Shown here: in pieces, positions 46,353 to 56,383 of the stretch | How positions within the stretch are numbered: position 1 is the stretch's first letter | Layout: each line of letters starts with the position of its first letter | Assembly: GCF_014196345.1 (NCBI RefSeq) | Contig: NZ_JACIDN010000001.1 | Location: forward strand, 689,393 to 753,392 | DNA length: 64,000 nucleotides | Direction of reading: 5' to 3' | DNA from: Methylobacterium brachythecii | GTDB lineage: Bacteria > Pseudomonadota > Alphaproteobacteria > Rhizobiales > Beijerinckiaceae | Notes under the pieces: generated by a model | Databases searched by the model: none | What the model was told of the DNA's origin: nothing | What the model saw: the letters and a program-made list of their open reading frames with translations, nothing else | Position numbers and translations under genes: made by a program

Positions 46353-48140
46353 ATGGCGCGGCGCCCGCTCCTGAGAGGCGACACTCTCCCCCTTCTCGGA
46401 CGGCTCTGGCGCGAGTGGATGGCGCCGCATCGGGCGACGCTTGCTGCGGTGCTCGTGCTGATCGCCATCGTCGGAGCCGCGACCGGGCTCTACCCGACGC
46501 TGATCAAGGCGGCTTTCGACGCCTTCGACGCCAAGGACCAGCGTGCTCTGATCTATGGGCCCTTCGTCGTCATCGCCGTGACGGCCGTGCGAGGCTTCGC
46601 GCTGTACGGCCAGACCGTGCTCACGAACCGTGTCGTCACCCAGGTCGAGGCCGACATGCAGGCGGCGCTCTACGCGCACCTGATCGAGGCCGACATGGCC
46701 CAGCTCGGCCGGGAGAGCGCCGCCTCGTTCACGCAGCGCTTCACCACCGATTTTGCCTTCATCAAGGAGGCGCTGACCCGCATCTCCACCGTGATGCTGC
46801 GCGACCTCGCCATGCTGATCGCGCTGGTGGGCGCCCTGCTCTGGATCGACCCGATCATGACACTCGCGGCCGGCGTGACGGCGCCGTTCGTCGCCGGGCC
46901 GATCGGCCGGGTCGGCAAGAAGCTGCGCCGCGTCTCCACCAACACGCAGGAGCAGATGGGCCTGATGGCGAGCCTGATCAGCGAGAGCCTGCAGGGTGCG
47001 CGCGTCGCCAAAACCTACGCCCTCGAAGGCTATCTCAAGGGCCGCGCCGCGGACGCCCTGCAGCATGTGCGCCGGCTCAAGATGAAGGCGGCCAACACCC
47101 GCGGCCGGCTCGACCCGCTGCTCGAGGTCGGCGGCGGTTTCGCGGTCGCCGCGGTGCTGGTGCTGGTCGGGCAGCGGGTGATGTCGGGCGAGAAGACGGT
47201 CGGAGATTTCACGGGTTTCGTCGCCGCCCTGCTGCTCGCCTCGCAGCCGGCACGCGCGCTCGGCACGCTCAACGCCATCCTGCAGGAGGCCTCCGCCGCC
47301 CTGACCCGGTACTACGCGCTGCTCGACGAGCCCGCGACGATCCGCGAGCCGGCCGATTCCGTACCGTTGCAGGTCACGAAGGGCGAGATCCGCTTCGAGG
47401 ACCTGCATTTCCGCTACCGCGAGGACGCGCCGGCCATCGAGGGGATCGACTTGACGGTGCCGCCCGGGACCACCACGGCGCTGGTCGGCCGCTCGGGCTC
47501 GGGCAAGTCATCGCTGCTCAACCTCGTGCCGCGCCTCTACGACGTCACGCAAGGCCGCGTGCTGATCGATGGCCAGGACATCCGCAGCGTGACCCTCGCC
47601 TCGCTGCGAGAGGCCGTCGCCGTGGTCTCGCAGGACGTGGTGCTGTTCGACGACACCATCGCGGCCAACATCGCCTTCGGCCGCCCCGGCGCGAGCCGGG
47701 CCGAGATCGAGGCCGCCGCCGAGGCCGCCGCGGCGCACGGCTTCATCTCGCGGCTCGCCGAGGGCTACGATTTTCACGTTGGGCCGGCTGGCGGCCGGCT
47801 CTCGGGCGGCGAGCGCCAGCGCGTGTCGCTTGCCCGCGCTTTCCTGAAGGACGCGCCGATCCTGCTGCTCGACGAGGCGACGAGTGCCCTCGATTCCGAG
47901 TCGGAGCGGCTCGTCCAGGCCGCCCTGGAGCGGCTGATGACGGGGCGCACCACGCTGGTGATCGCCCATCGCCTGTCTACGGTGCGTGATGCCGGCCTGA
48001 TCGCGGTGCTCGATTCCGGACGGGTGATCGAGACGGGAACCCACGACACCCTGGTCGCGGCGGGCGGGGCCTATGCGCGTCTCCATCGCCTGCAGCTCGC
48101 GGACCCGTCGGAGCCTCAGGCCGTGCTCGCCGAACAGTAG
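46353..48140 (+). CDS. ABC transporter fused permease/ATPase, MsbA type
   Basis: A 595-residue half-transporter that would work as a homodimer. The N-terminal six-helix permease (about 20-320) is followed by the ATPase domain with Walker A GRSGSGKSS (about 380), the signature LSGGERQRVSLARAF, and Walker B PILLLDEATSALDSES. It is of the MsbA/lipid A flippase type in layout (VLVLIAIVGAATGLYPTLIKAAFDAFDAKDQ), but other lipid or drug substrates are possible. No partner gene is adjacent. Confidence 0.85.
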   Translation: MARRPLLRGDTLPLLGRLWREWMAPHRATLAAVLVLIAIVGAATGLYPTLIKAAFDAFDAKDQRALIYGPFVVIAVTAVRGFALYGQTVLTNRVVTQVEADMQAALYAHLIEADMAQLGRESAASFTQRFTTDFAFIKEALTRISTVMLRDLAMLIALVGALLWIDPIMTLAAGVTAPFVAGPIGRVGKKLRRVSTNTQEQMGLMASLISESLQGARVAKTYALEGYLKGRAADALQHVRRLKMKAANTRGRLDPLLEVGGGFAVAAVLVLVGQRVMSGEKTVGDFTGFVAALLLASQPARALGTLNAILQEASAALTRYYALLDEPATIREPADSVPLQVTKGEIRFEDLHFRYREDAPAIEGIDLTVPPGTTTALVGRSGSGKSSLLNLVPRLYDVTQGRVLIDGQDIRSVTLASLREAVAVVSQDVVLFDDTIAANIAFGRPGASRAEIEAAAEAAAAHGFISRLAEGYDFHVGPAGGRLSGGERQRVSLARAFLKDAPILLLDEATSALDSESERLVQAALERLMTGRTTLVIAHRLSTVRDAGLIAVLDSGRVIETGTHDTLVAAGGAYARLHRLQLADPSEPQAVLAEQ

Positions 48141-48221
48141 GGCAGCGCGCGTTCAGCCCATGGACGAAGCCATCTCGCGCGCAATGTTCCCTTCGGGAGC
48201 GTGGCAGCGCGGGAGAGCCCG

Positions 48222-49262
48222 ATGGCCGGCGAGATCTTCGGCAAGACCAAGGGCGGCGAGATCGTCAGCCGGCTGACGCTGGAGCGCGGCAATTTTCGCG
48301 TTCAGGTACTCGATTACGGCGGCATCCTCACGACGATCGAGACGCCGGACCGCGAGGGCCGCCTCGCCAACGTCGTGCTCGGGCTCGATTCCGTCGAGGG
48401 CTACGAGACGGTGAGCCCGCATTTCGGGGCGCTGGCCGGGCGCTATGCCAACCGCATCGCCAGGGGCCGCTTTGCCCTCGACGGGACGACCTATGAGCTG
48501 CCGATCAACAACCCGCCCAACACCCTGCATGGCGGCATCAACGGCTTCGCCAAGCGGCTCTTCCGGATCGAGGCCGCGGATGCCGGGCGCGTCGTGTTGA
48601 TGCGGCGCAGTCCAGACGGCGAGGAGGGCTTTCCGGGCAATCTCGACCTCGAAGTGGTCTACAGCCTGCCCGAGGACGGCGTGCTGCGCATCGACTACCG
48701 TGCCTTCACGGACAAGCCGACCGTCCTGAACCTGACCAATCACAGCTACTTCAACCTCGCCGGCGAGGGGTCGGGCGACGTGATGGGCCATGTCGTCGAG
48801 ATCGCGGCCGATGCCTACACGCCGACCGATGCGGGTCAGATCCCCACCGGCGAGATCCGCTCGGTGGAGGGCACGCCCTTCGATTTCCGGAAACCCACGG
48901 CGATCGGCGAGCGCATCCGCCAGGAGGACCCGCAGATCGTGCTCGCCAAGGGCTACGACCACAACTTCGTCCTGCGCAACGCCGGCGGCGGCCTGCGCCC
49001 CGCCGCCTCCTGCCACGATCCCGCGAGCGGTCGCCGGCTCGACATCGCCACGACCCAGCCGGCCGTGCAGCTTTACACGGGCAACAACCTCGACGGCACG
49101 CTGGTCGGCCCGTCGAAGCGCACCTACCGCTCCGGCGACGGCATCTGCTTCGAGACGCAGGGTTTTCCAGACGCGCCGAACCACCTGGATTTTCCCTCGA
49201 CCGTGCTGCGGCCGGGGGCGCCGTTTGTCTCCACCACGACCTATCGATTCTCGGTGGCATAA
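48222..49262 (+). CDS. galM: Aldose 1-epimerase
   Basis: Interconverts alpha and beta anomers of aldoses. The 346-residue protein carries the catalytic block NLTNHSYFNLAG with the active histidine, the substrate arginine in GRYANRIARGRF, and the C-terminal catalytic glutamate in CFETQGFPDAPN. The ATG at 48222 has GGGAGAG six bases upstream and is preferred to an earlier GTG at 48201. It follows the exporter gene by 81 bases; no galactose pathway cluster surrounds it. Confidence 0.92.
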   Translation: MAGEIFGKTKGGEIVSRLTLERGNFRVQVLDYGGILTTIETPDREGRLANVVLGLDSVEGYETVSPHFGALAGRYANRIARGRFALDGTTYELPINNPPNTLHGGINGFAKRLFRIEAADAGRVVLMRRSPDGEEGFPGNLDLEVVYSLPEDGVLRIDYRAFTDKPTVLNLTNHSYFNLAGEGSGDVMGHVVEIAADAYTPTDAGQIPTGEIRSVEGTPFDFRKPTAIGERIRQEDPQIVLAKGYDHNFVLRNAGGGLRPAASCHDPASGRRLDIATTQPAVQLYTGNNLDGTLVGPSKRTYRSGDGICFETQGFPDAPNHLDFPSTVLRPGAPFVSTTTYRFSVA

Positions 49263-49316
49263 GCCGGGCTTTGCCATGCTCGAAACGGCTTGACGATCAG
49301 CTCAAGCCAGTCTCTA

Positions 49317-49336
49317 ATTTCTGTCATGACAGAAAT
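49317..49336. promoter_or_regulatory. Perfect 20-bp palindrome over the start codon of the regulator gene
   Basis: ATTTCTGTCATGACAGAAAT is fully self-complementary and contains the ATG start (49326) of the MarR/GbsR-type gene at its centre. Binding by the encoded dimer would block transcription or translation start, the expected form of autoregulation. Confidence 0.75.
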
Positions 49337-49886
49337 AACGGACCAGCAAAAGAAGCTTCCGACCGCGGTCGAGGGCTTCGTCATGCATTGGGGCAACCTG
49401 GGCAGCCAATGGGGTGTGAACCGCTCCGTCGCGCAGATCCATGCCCTGCTCTACCTCTCCGAGAAGCCCATCACGGCGGAGGAGATTGCCGACACGCTCG
49501 GCATCGCCCGCTCCAACGTGTCGAACTCGCTGCGCGAGCTGACCGGTTGGAACCTGATCCGGCGCGTCCCGGTCTTCGGCGACCGACGCGATCATTTCGT
49601 GGCCGAGACCGACCTCTGGGAGATGGCGACGCGGATCGCCGCCGGGCGCAAGGAGCGCGAGATCGATCCGGCCATCGCGGCTTTGCGAGCCTGCGCGGTC
49701 CAGGCCGAAGACGATCCCGCGGTCGGTCAGGTAGCGCGGCGGCGGCTGACCGCGATGCTCGATTTCACGCAGACGATGGAGGGCTGGTACGCGCAGATGC
49801 TGCACGTTCCGCACGGGACGCTCGCCAAGCTGATCAAGCTCGGCAGCCGCATCGTCCGCTTCCTGCCCACGAAGCCGGAGGGGTGA
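49326..49886 (+). CDS. MarR/GbsR-type transcriptional regulator
   Basis: A 186-residue regulator with a winged helix (about 35-100: ALLYLSEKPITAEEIADTLGIARSNVSNSLRELTGWNLIRRVPVFGDRRDHF) of the GbsR branch of the MarR family, and a helical dimerisation tail. The start at 49326 (MTEITDQQ) matches the family beginning and lies inside a perfect palindrome, which suggests direct autoregulation. The next gene, encoding a DUF4166 protein, starts 4 bases after its stop, so they form an operon and the regulator probably controls it. Confidence 0.88.
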   Translation: MTEITDQQKKLPTAVEGFVMHWGNLGSQWGVNRSVAQIHALLYLSEKPITAEEIADTLGIARSNVSNSLRELTGWNLIRRVPVFGDRRDHFVAETDLWEMATRIAAGRKEREIDPAIAALRACAVQAEDDPAVGQVARRRLTAMLDFTQTMEGWYAQMLHVPHGTLAKLIKLGSRIVRFLPTKPEG

Positions 49887-49890
49887 GCCG

Positions 49891-50574
49891 ATGTCAGCCC
49901 TCGCACGCTGTCTTCCGACGCGCGCCGATCCCGCGCTGGCCACGACGGATCTGCTCGATCTGCGCTTCCGCGCGCTGATCCCGGAGGCGCAATGGGCCTC
50001 GCTGCCCGAGGCCGTGCGCCGCCGCTTCTCGAAGCGACTGCCGCAAGGGGCCAGCGCCGTCTATGCCGGGCAGGTCGTCTCGACGCGGATGAATTGGGCC
50101 GGTTGGCTGCTCGCCCAGGCCACCCGCTTCATCGGTGCGCCGCTGCCGCTCTCGCGGGCGGCCGGCATGGCGAGCGTCGTCTCGGTCACCGAAGACCCAC
50201 AGGGCGGCGGCCAGATCTGGACACGGCTCTATGCCCGGCCGAGCGGCTTCCCGCAGATGATCCACTCGGCCAAACGCTTCGCAGGGCCGACTGGGCTCGA
50301 AGAGCACATCGGCGCGGGGATCGGCATGAGTCTGAGCGTCGGCGTCGATGATGGAGCGCTGGTGTTTCGCAGCCGCGGCTATTTTTTCGACGTGTGCGGT
50401 CTGCGGCTGACGCTGCCGGCGTGGTTGTCGCCGGGCGCACTCAGCGTCAGCCATGCGGCGATGACGGACGACGCCTTCCGCTTCGTCCTCGACCTGCGTC
50501 ACCCGCTGCTCGGGTTGCTGATCCGGCAGGAGGCGGAGTTTCGGGACAGCGTGGCGGTGAAATCAGGGCTCTGA
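49891..50574 (+). CDS. DUF4166 protein
   Basis: A 227-residue protein of the DUF4166 family (LRFRALIPEAQWASLPEAVRRRFSKR, GQIWTRLYARPSGFPQMIHSAKRFAGPTGLEEHIG, ALVFRSRGYFFDVCGLRLTLPAWLSPG). It is predicted to be a beta-rich soluble domain with no signal peptide, of unknown function. It is cotranscribed with the MarR/GbsR-type regulator, which is the most informative context. Confidence 0.82.
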   Translation: MSALARCLPTRADPALATTDLLDLRFRALIPEAQWASLPEAVRRRFSKRLPQGASAVYAGQVVSTRMNWAGWLLAQATRFIGAPLPLSRAAGMASVVSVTEDPQGGGQIWTRLYARPSGFPQMIHSAKRFAGPTGLEEHIGAGIGMSLSVGVDDGALVFRSRGYFFDVCGLRLTLPAWLSPGALSVSHAAMTDDAFRFVLDLRHPLLGLLIRQEAEFRDSVAVKSGL

Positions 50575-50668
50575 CGTCACTGCGAGGTGGAGCCGAAGCA
50601 ATCCAGGGCTACACCCGTAAACGTCAGCCTGTTGGTCCTGGCTTGCTTCGCTGCGCTCGCAATGACGG
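50575..50668. repeat. Interspersed palindromic repeat, copy 1
   Basis: An imperfect ~94-bp palindrome with ends CGTCACTGCGAG and CTCGCAATGACGG, inner AAGCAATCCAGGG paired with CCTGGCTTGCTT. It shares order, ends and inner blocks with the copy at 51804-51896 and lies between the DUF4166 and rsfS stops. It belongs to a REP/BIME-like intergenic repeat class. Confidence 0.78.
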
Positions 50669-50677
50669 AGATGAAGC

Positions 50678-51067
50678 TCAGCCGCCGAGATGGCCGGACG
50701 GGCGGTCGTCGCCCCAGATCTTCTCGAGATTGTAGAAGCCGCGCACTTCCGGGCGAAAGATGTGGACGAGCAGGTCGCCCGCATCGATCAGCACCCAATC
50801 GCAGGCCGGCATGCCCTCGACGCGAGCCGTGCCGTAGCCACCGGCCTTCAGGCCCTGCAGGATCTTGTCGGCGATGGCGCCGACATGGCGCTGGTTGCGG
50901 CCCGAGGCGATGATCATCGTGTCGGCCAGGGAGGTCTTGCCGGCGAGATCGATCGCGATCGTCTCTTCTGCCTGCATGTCGTCGAGACAGCCGAGCGCGA
51001 GGGCCTTCAGATCCTCGGAGGCCTGCGCTCCATGAGAAAGTTGGTCGTTCAGCGGATCGGTTCCCAA
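50678..51067 (-). CDS. rsfS: Ribosome silencing factor
   Basis: Binds L14 on the large subunit and prevents joining to the small subunit when nutrients are low. The 129-residue protein shows the family motifs LADTMIIASGRNQRHVGAIADKI, CDWVLIDAGDLLVHIFRPEVRGFYNLEKIWGD, and the Asp/Glu-rich start (DMQAEETIAIDLAGK). It lies downstream of nadD, 95 bases away, the arrangement seen in many bacteria. Confidence 0.94.
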   Translation of the reverse strand: MGTDPLNDQLSHGAQASEDLKALALGCLDDMQAEETIAIDLAGKTSLADTMIIASGRNQRHVGAIADKILQGLKAGGYGTARVEGMPACDWVLIDAGDLLVHIFRPEVRGFYNLEKIWGDDRPSGHLGG

Positions 51068-51162
51068 TTCGGTCGCGGCCTCATCCGAGGCGGCTGTCGT
51101 TCTGTCTCGAAAACTTGGATGGTTTGGCGGCCGACTTCAATGCCGTCTCGTCAACCGCGCCT

Positions 51163-51771
51163 TCATACACGGTTCCGCAGCGCCGTCGATGACAGGGACG
51201 AGCGCGGGCCATGCAGGAAGACCCAGGCGGGAGCCCGCAGGCCTGCCAGCAGGGGAGCATCGGTTTCGTCGATACGCCAGCGCGCCAGCGCCCGCGCACC
51301 GGGCGCGTTCGGCCCCGACAGGGTGTAGCCCGGCCGGTCGATCACCGCGATCGGCATCAGTGAGGCGATCTCTTGGAAGCGTTCCCAGCGGTGGAAGCTC
51401 GCCAGAGAATCAGCGCCCATGATCCAGACGAACTGCACGGTTGGGCAGTGCCGGCACAGCCAGCGCAGGGTCTCGATGGTGTAGCGTGCGCCGATCGCCG
51501 CTTCGAACCCGGTCACGGCTATCCGTGGACAGTGCGCCACGTCCCGTGCCGTCGACATGCGCTCCGAGAGCGGCGCCAGCTCCCTGCGATCCTTCAGCGG
51601 GTTTCCTGGCGTCACGAGCCACCAGACCCGGTCGAGGCGCAAGCGCCTCAGCGCCATTCGGCTGACATGCAGATGGCCGGCATGGGCCGGGTTGAAAGAT
51701 CCCCCGTAGAGCCCGACCCGCAGGCCGGGCACCACCGGCGGCAGGCGCGCCGCATCGAGTCCGTGCGTCAT
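51163..51771 (-). CDS. nadD: Nicotinate-nucleotide adenylyltransferase
   Basis: Makes nicotinate adenine dinucleotide in NAD synthesis. The 202-residue protein has the nucleotidyltransferase motif GGSFNPAHAGHLHVS (about 22-36), the VTPGNPLK block and the C-terminal LSSTALRNRV where the family has ISSTxIR. The ATG at 51771 (MTHGLDAA) is used; an upstream in-frame start at 51828 lies inside the interspersed repeat and is rejected. It is in the run proB-proA-nadD-rsfS. Confidence 0.95.
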   Translation of the reverse strand: MTHGLDAARLPPVVPGLRVGLYGGSFNPAHAGHLHVSRMALRRLRLDRVWWLVTPGNPLKDRRELAPLSERMSTARDVAHCPRIAVTGFEAAIGARYTIETLRWLCRHCPTVQFVWIMGADSLASFHRWERFQEIASLMPIAVIDRPGYTLSGPNAPGARALARWRIDETDAPLLAGLRAPAWVFLHGPRSSLSSTALRNRV

Positions 51772-51803
51772 GCCGAGACGGGCCGGGGCGCAAACGTTTC
51801 CGC

Positions 51804-51896
51804 CGTCATTGCGAGCGCAGCGAAGCAATCCAGGGCCTCACGCGCGACGTCGGACCGGTGGTCCTGGAATGCTTCGCCTGCGGCTCGTAGTGACGG
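51804..51896. repeat. Interspersed palindromic repeat, copy 2
   Basis: An imperfect ~93-bp palindrome starting CGTCATTGCGAGCGCAGCGAAGCAATCCAGGG and ending in GGCTCGTAGTGACGG, same orientation as copy 1. It sits between proA and nadD inside an otherwise tight gene run, so it will be transcribed with them and fold as a hairpin in the mRNA. Confidence 0.78.
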
Positions 51897-51920
51897 TGGA
51901 GGGTGCATCCGCGGGCTTCG

Positions 51921-53222
51921 TCAGACCGGGCGCGTCTGCCCATTGCCGTGGACGCGGTATTTGAAAGTGGTGAGCTGTTCGACGCCGACGGGGCCGCGCG
52001 CATGCATCCGGCCGGTGGCGATACCGATCTCGGCGCCGAAGCCGAACTCGCCGCCGTCGGCGAATTGCGTCGAGGCGTTGTGCGTCACGATCGCAGAATC
52101 GACTTCGGCAAGGAAGCGCGTCGCGGCATCAGAATCCTCGGTGACGATGCAATCGGTGTGATGCGAGCCGTAGGTCTCGATATGTTCGATTGCCGCGTCG
52201 AGACCGTCGATGACTCGGGCCGAGATGATCGCGTCGAGATACTCCGTGTGCCAGTCGGCCTCGTCGGCCGCAGTGACACGCGGATCGACGGCCCGCACGG
52301 CCTCGTCGCCGCGCACTGCGCAACCGGATTCGAGCAGCGCCGCGACAAGCGGCTTGAGGTGCGTTTCGGCCACGGCCTTGTCGACGAGCAGGGTTTCGGC
52401 CGCCCCGCAGACGCCGGTGCGGCGCATCTTGCTGTTCAGGAGCAGCGTGCGGGCCATGTCGAGATCGGCGCCCTCCGCGACATAGACGTGGTTGATCCCG
52501 TCCAGATGGGCGAAGACCGGCACGCGGGCCTCGGCCTGGACGCGCTCGACCAGGCTGCGGCCGCCGCGCGGCACGATGATATCGATGCAGCCGTCGAGGC
52601 CCGACAGCATCAGTCCGACCGCGGCACGGTCGCGGGTCGGCACGAGCTGGATCGCGTCCGCCGGCAGGCCGGCCTGGGCGAGGCCCTCGCTCATGGCGCG
52701 GGCGATCACGGTGGCGGTGCGGTGCGAATCCGAGCCCGCACGCAGGATCGCGGCATTGCCGGCCTTCAGACAGAGTGCACCGGCATCCGCGGTAACGTTG
52801 GGGCGGCTCTCGAAAATTACGCCGACGACACCGAGCGGTACGGCGATGCGCTCGATCATCAGGCCGTTCGGCCGCTCGAAGGCGGCGAGCTGGCGCCCGA
52901 CCGGATCGGGCAATGCGCCGACCTGTGCAACAGCCTCGGCAATGCCGGCGACGCGCCGCTCGTCGAGGGTGAGCCGGTCGATGATGGCGTTCGACTGACC
53001 GGCGGACTTGGCGGCGCTGACGTCCCGCGCGTTTTCGCGAAGAATCTCGGCGGCGCTGGCGCGGATGCGCTCGGCGATGGTGCGCAGCGCAACGTCTTTC
53101 GTCTGCGCCGAGGCGAGCGCCATGCCGCGCGTAGCGGCACGGGCCCGGTGGCCGATCCTGGCCATCAGTGCCGGCAGGTCGTCGGCATCCGCGAGTTCGG
53201 ATCTCAGGTTCAGAACAGGCAC
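51921..53222 (-). CDS. proA: Glutamate-5-semialdehyde dehydrogenase
   Basis: Reduces glutamyl 5-phosphate to glutamate 5-semialdehyde in proline synthesis. The 433-residue protein has the catalytic cysteine in [14 protein letters not shown], the NADP block [19 protein letters not shown] and the conserved GAEVTAE-like end region [22 protein letters not shown]. It is upstream of nadD and downstream of proB in one direction, so proline synthesis is transcribed as one unit here. Confidence 0.95.
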   Translation of the reverse strand: MPVLNLRSELADADDLPALMARIGHRARAATRGMALASAQTKDVALRTIAERIRASAAEILRENARDVSAAKSAGQSNAIIDRLTLDERRVAGIAEAVAQVGALPDPVGRQLAAFERPNGLMIERIAVPLGVVGVIFESRPNVTADAGALCLKAGNAAILRAGSDSHRTATVIARAMSEGLAQAGLPADAIQLVPTRDRAAVGLMLSGLDGCIDIIVPRGGRSLVERVQAEARVPVFAHLDGINHVYVAEGADLDMARTLLLNSKMRRTGVCGAAETLLVDKAVAETHLKPLVAALLESGCAVRGDEAVRAVDPRVTAADEADWHTEYLDAIISARVIDGLDAAIEHIETYGSHHTDCIVTEDSDAATRFLAEVDSAIVTHNASTQFADGGEFGFGAEIGIATGRMHARGPVGVEQLTTFKYRVHGNGQTRPV

Positions 53223-53334
53223 GATCCCGTTTCCATCATCGACGGCGCGTTTCTCGCGCAGGATAGTTCATCGTCTCATCGCACGCCGCGCGTTTCCGGA
53301 ACAGACCGGGACGCTTTGCCGGCGATCCTTGCGC

Positions 53335-54471
53335 TCAGCGCGGACCCACGGGGCCGACCGTGGCCATGTCGTCGCGGTGAACGATCTCGCTGCGCCCCGA
53401 ATAACCGAGCAGCCCGGCGATCTCGCGGCTCGGCCGGCCGATGATCAGTTGGGCCTCGGTGCTGTCGAATGCAACGAGGCCACGACCGAGCACGCGGCCA
53501 TGCGCATCGCGGATCAGCACCGCATCGCCCTTGCCGAAGGCGCCCTCGACGGCGGTGACGCCCACCGGCAGCAGGCTGGCGCCGCTCTGCAGGGCGCGCG
53601 CGGCCCCTTCGTCGATCACGAGTGCGCCGCTGGGCTCCAGCGCGCCGGCGATCCAGGTTTTCCGCGCCGCCGTTGGAGTGGAGGCAGAGAGAAACCACGA
53701 GGAGCGCTTGCCCTCGCGGATGGCCCGCAGCGGATTTTTTCCGCGACCGTCGGCGATGACCATGTGCGTGCCACCGGCCACCGCGATCTTTGCCGCCTCG
53801 ACCTTGGTGCGCATGCCGCCACGCGATAGTTCCGAGGCCGGGCCGCCGGCCATCGCCTCGATCTCCGGTGTGATCCGGTCGATCACCGGCAGGTGCAGTG
53901 CGGCCGGGTCGGTATGGGGTGGGGCGGTGTAGAGGCCGTCGACGTCGGAGAAGAGCACCAGCACGTCGGCGCCAATCATGGTGGCGACGCGCGCAGCGAG
54001 GCGGTCGTTGTCGCCGTAGCGGATCTCGACCGTGGCGACGGTGTCATTCTCGTTGACGACCGGGACGGCGCGCAATTCGAGCAGCTTCTGGATGGTGGCG
54101 CGGGCATTGAGGTAACGGCGCCGCTCCTCGGTGTCGCGCGGCGTCACCAGGATCTGGCCGGCGACGATGTCGTGGTGGCCGAGTGCCTCGGTCCAGTACC
54201 GGGCCAGCGCGATTTGGCCGACGGCGGCGGAGGCTTGGTTTTCCTCCAGCCGAAGGACTCCTGGAGGCAGCCCGAGGACGGTGCGCCCCAGCGCGATGGC
54301 GCCCGAGGAGACGACAACGACGTCGACGCCGCTCGCATGCAGGTCGGCGATGTCCTCGGCCAGGGCCGCGAGCCAGGCATTGCGCAGGCGCCCGCGACTG
54401 CGGTCGACGAGCAGGGCCGAGCCGACCTTGATGACGACGCGGCGGAAATCTTCGATGGCAGGTGTCGACAC
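53335..54471 (-). CDS. proB: Glutamate 5-kinase
   Basis: First and feedback-controlled step of proline synthesis: phosphorylates glutamate. The amino-acid-kinase domain shows [32 protein letters not shown] and [12 protein letters not shown]; the C-terminal PUA domain is at about 280-375. The GTG at 54471 yields the usual length of 378 residues with the kinase motif beginning near residue 10. An ATG at 54666 gives a 65-residue extra N-terminus without family support. The proA gene follows by 112 bases. Confidence 0.93.
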   Translation of the reverse strand: MSTPAIEDFRRVVIKVGSALLVDRSRGRLRNAWLAALAEDIADLHASGVDVVVVSSGAIALGRTVLGLPPGVLRLEENQASAAVGQIALARYWTEALGHHDIVAGQILVTPRDTEERRRYLNARATIQKLLELRAVPVVNENDTVATVEIRYGDNDRLAARVATMIGADVLVLFSDVDGLYTAPPHTDPAALHLPVIDRITPEIEAMAGGPASELSRGGMRTKVEAAKIAVAGGTHMVIADGRGKNPLRAIREGKRSSWFLSASTPTAARKTWIAGALEPSGALVIDEGAARALQSGASLLPVGVTAVEGAFGKGDAVLIRDAHGRVLGRGLVAFDSTEAQLIIGRPSREIAGLLGYSGRSEIVHRDDMATVGPVGPR

Positions 54472-54729
54472 GAGAGGACGCGAAACGGTCAGTGAGAGAG
54501 GAACGCCTTCCGTTTGCACGAACTCGCAGGGCTTGAACAGGAGAGGGCAGGATTGCGGGGCGATCACACCGACCGCGCTTGAGGCGTTCAGGACACAGGC
54601 GGGGCGGAATAATTTTGCATTTCGCTCGTAGCGCGCCGGCGCCGTGTTCAGCCGCGATTGCGCCATGTTAAGAATTTTGCGCGCCGGCGGAGATCGGCCT
54701 GCACTATACCGAGCGATGGGGGCGATGCG

Positions 54730-56241
54730 ATGAAGGCGTTACTCACGGGACTTTCCGTCCTCGGGTGCTGTGTGATCGCCGTCACGGCCGCATCGGCTCA
54801 GCAGGCCCCCACGGAAGCGCCCGGGGCCGAGGCGCCGATCGTCCAGCCGAAGCTGCGGCCGGCCACAGCGCGGGCTGCGAGACCTCGCACGGCGCAGGGC
54901 GACCAGAGCCAAGGCATCGCTGGCACGGACAGCGCCCAGGGCAACGCCGCCCGTCAGGGCCAGACTGCCGCGCCGCCGAAGCTGCCGCCGGGCACCTTCG
55001 ATCTCGGCAACGGCCTGACCTTTCTGCTCAACTACACGAGCGAGTCCGCGGCCAACCCGATCGGTGGCATCCGGCAGGGCACGGCTTATGCGGCGCAGAT
55101 CTTCTTCGGCATCGACGCCGACCTGAACCGGCTCGCCGGGATCGAGGGCGCCTCGCTCCACTCCATCGTCACCCAGCGCCATGGCCGCAGCCTCTCGGGG
55201 GACTTCATCGGCAACGATACCTCGGTGCAGGAGATCTATGGGGGTGGGCAGACCGCGCGGCTGACGCAGCACAGCTGGCAGCAGAAGCTGTTCGACAACC
55301 GGCTGGATTTCGAGGTCGGGCGTCTGAACGGGCAGGGCGCGTTTCTCGGCTCGCCGCTCTATTGCAACTTTCAGAACAATGCGACCTGCGGCTCGCCGAC
55401 CTTCACCTTTAAGACCACCAACTTCACCTTCTTCCCGACTTCGAGTTGGGCCGGCCACGCCAAGATCTGGCTCGACGAAGAGCGCACCTACTTCTTCCAC
55501 ATCGGCGCTTACGAGGTGAACCCGAGCCTCCTGCTCCCGACCGACAACGGCATCGACTGGTCCACGCGTAAGGCGACCGGTGCGGTCATTCCGATCGAGG
55601 TCGGTTACTCGACGACCTTCGACAACGACCTGATGCCGCGCAACTACGGCATCGGCGCCGTCGTCGACCGTTCGAAGTACAACGACCCGGTGCGCGACGT
55701 GCTCGGTGGCTCCTCGCTGTTCTCGGGGCTCGACCCGTTCACGCAGTTCGGCCGCTCGCTGGTCTATGCTCGCTTCGACCAGATGGTCTGGCGCCCTGAT
55801 CCGACCCAGCCGCAGGGGTTGAGCCTGTTCGGTGTGGCGATGCAGTCGACCGGCGGCCGTCAGATCCAGGATTACTTCCTCGAACTCGGCGCCGTGCAGA
55901 CGGGCACCTTCGCCGACAGGCCTTACGACACCGTCGGCTTCGTGGTCTCCACGCAGAAATACTCGTCGCTCGGCCTCGCCAACATCCGCGCGGCGCGTGC
56001 CTCGCAGGGGCTGAATCCGCGCGACATCGCGACCCAGCAGATCATGATGGAGCTGAACTACGGCATCCAGCTCTCGCCCGCCGCCCGCCTGACGCCGCAG
56101 CTGCAGTACATCGTCAACCCGGACCAGACGCGCTTCCCGTTCCGGCCCAAGCCCATCCCGGACGCCTTCGTGCTTGGCGCGAAATTCTCCTGCGACCTGT
56201 TCACGCTGTTCGGTCTCGCCAAGGGGCCGGGCAGCATCTAG
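54730..56241 (+). CDS. OprB-family porin
   Basis: A 503-residue outer-membrane protein: signal peptide [24 protein letters not shown], an Ala/Pro/Gln-rich periplasmic lead, then a beta-barrel ([76 protein letters not shown]) ending in a short terminal strand. It resembles the porin at 33050 and is also of the OprB type. It is divergent from proB. A strong terminator follows. Confidence 0.85.
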   Translation: MKALLTGLSVLGCCVIAVTAASAQQAPTEAPGAEAPIVQPKLRPATARAARPRTAQGDQSQGIAGTDSAQGNAARQGQTAAPPKLPPGTFDLGNGLTFLLNYTSESAANPIGGIRQGTAYAAQIFFGIDADLNRLAGIEGASLHSIVTQRHGRSLSGDFIGNDTSVQEIYGGGQTARLTQHSWQQKLFDNRLDFEVGRLNGQGAFLGSPLYCNFQNNATCGSPTFTFKTTNFTFFPTSSWAGHAKIWLDEERTYFFHIGAYEVNPSLLLPTDNGIDWSTRKATGAVIPIEVGYSTTFDNDLMPRNYGIGAVVDRSKYNDPVRDVLGGSSLFSGLDPFTQFGRSLVYARFDQMVWRPDPTQPQGLSLFGVAMQSTGGRQIQDYFLELGAVQTGTFADRPYDTVGFVVSTQKYSSLGLANIRAARASQGLNPRDIATQQIMMELNYGIQLSPAARLTPQLQYIVNPDQTRFPFRPKPIPDAFVLGAKFSCDLFTLFGLAKGPGSI

Positions 56242-56260
56242 CAAGCGAACCCGCTTGAGG

Positions 56261-56298
56261 GTGCGGCGCAACATGATGTGTTGCGCCGCACTTTGAAT
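56261..56298 (+). terminator. Rho-independent terminator after the porin gene
   Basis: A perfect 13-bp stem (GTGCGGCGCAACA / TGTTGCGCCGCAC) with a 5-base loop is followed by TTTGAATT, 19 bases past the stop. Confidence 0.85.
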
Positions 56299-56383
56299 TG
56301 CACGGCACCTTCCCAGATCCGCTTCACACCTCGGCTGATCCCGATCCCATCCATCAGCCAGCGAAATCGAAGCGGAGCTGTCC

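Noticed and set aside
51772..51828. Longer nadD start
   Set aside because: The extra N-terminus is encoded by the interspersed repeat (LRCARNDGG), a common false extension.
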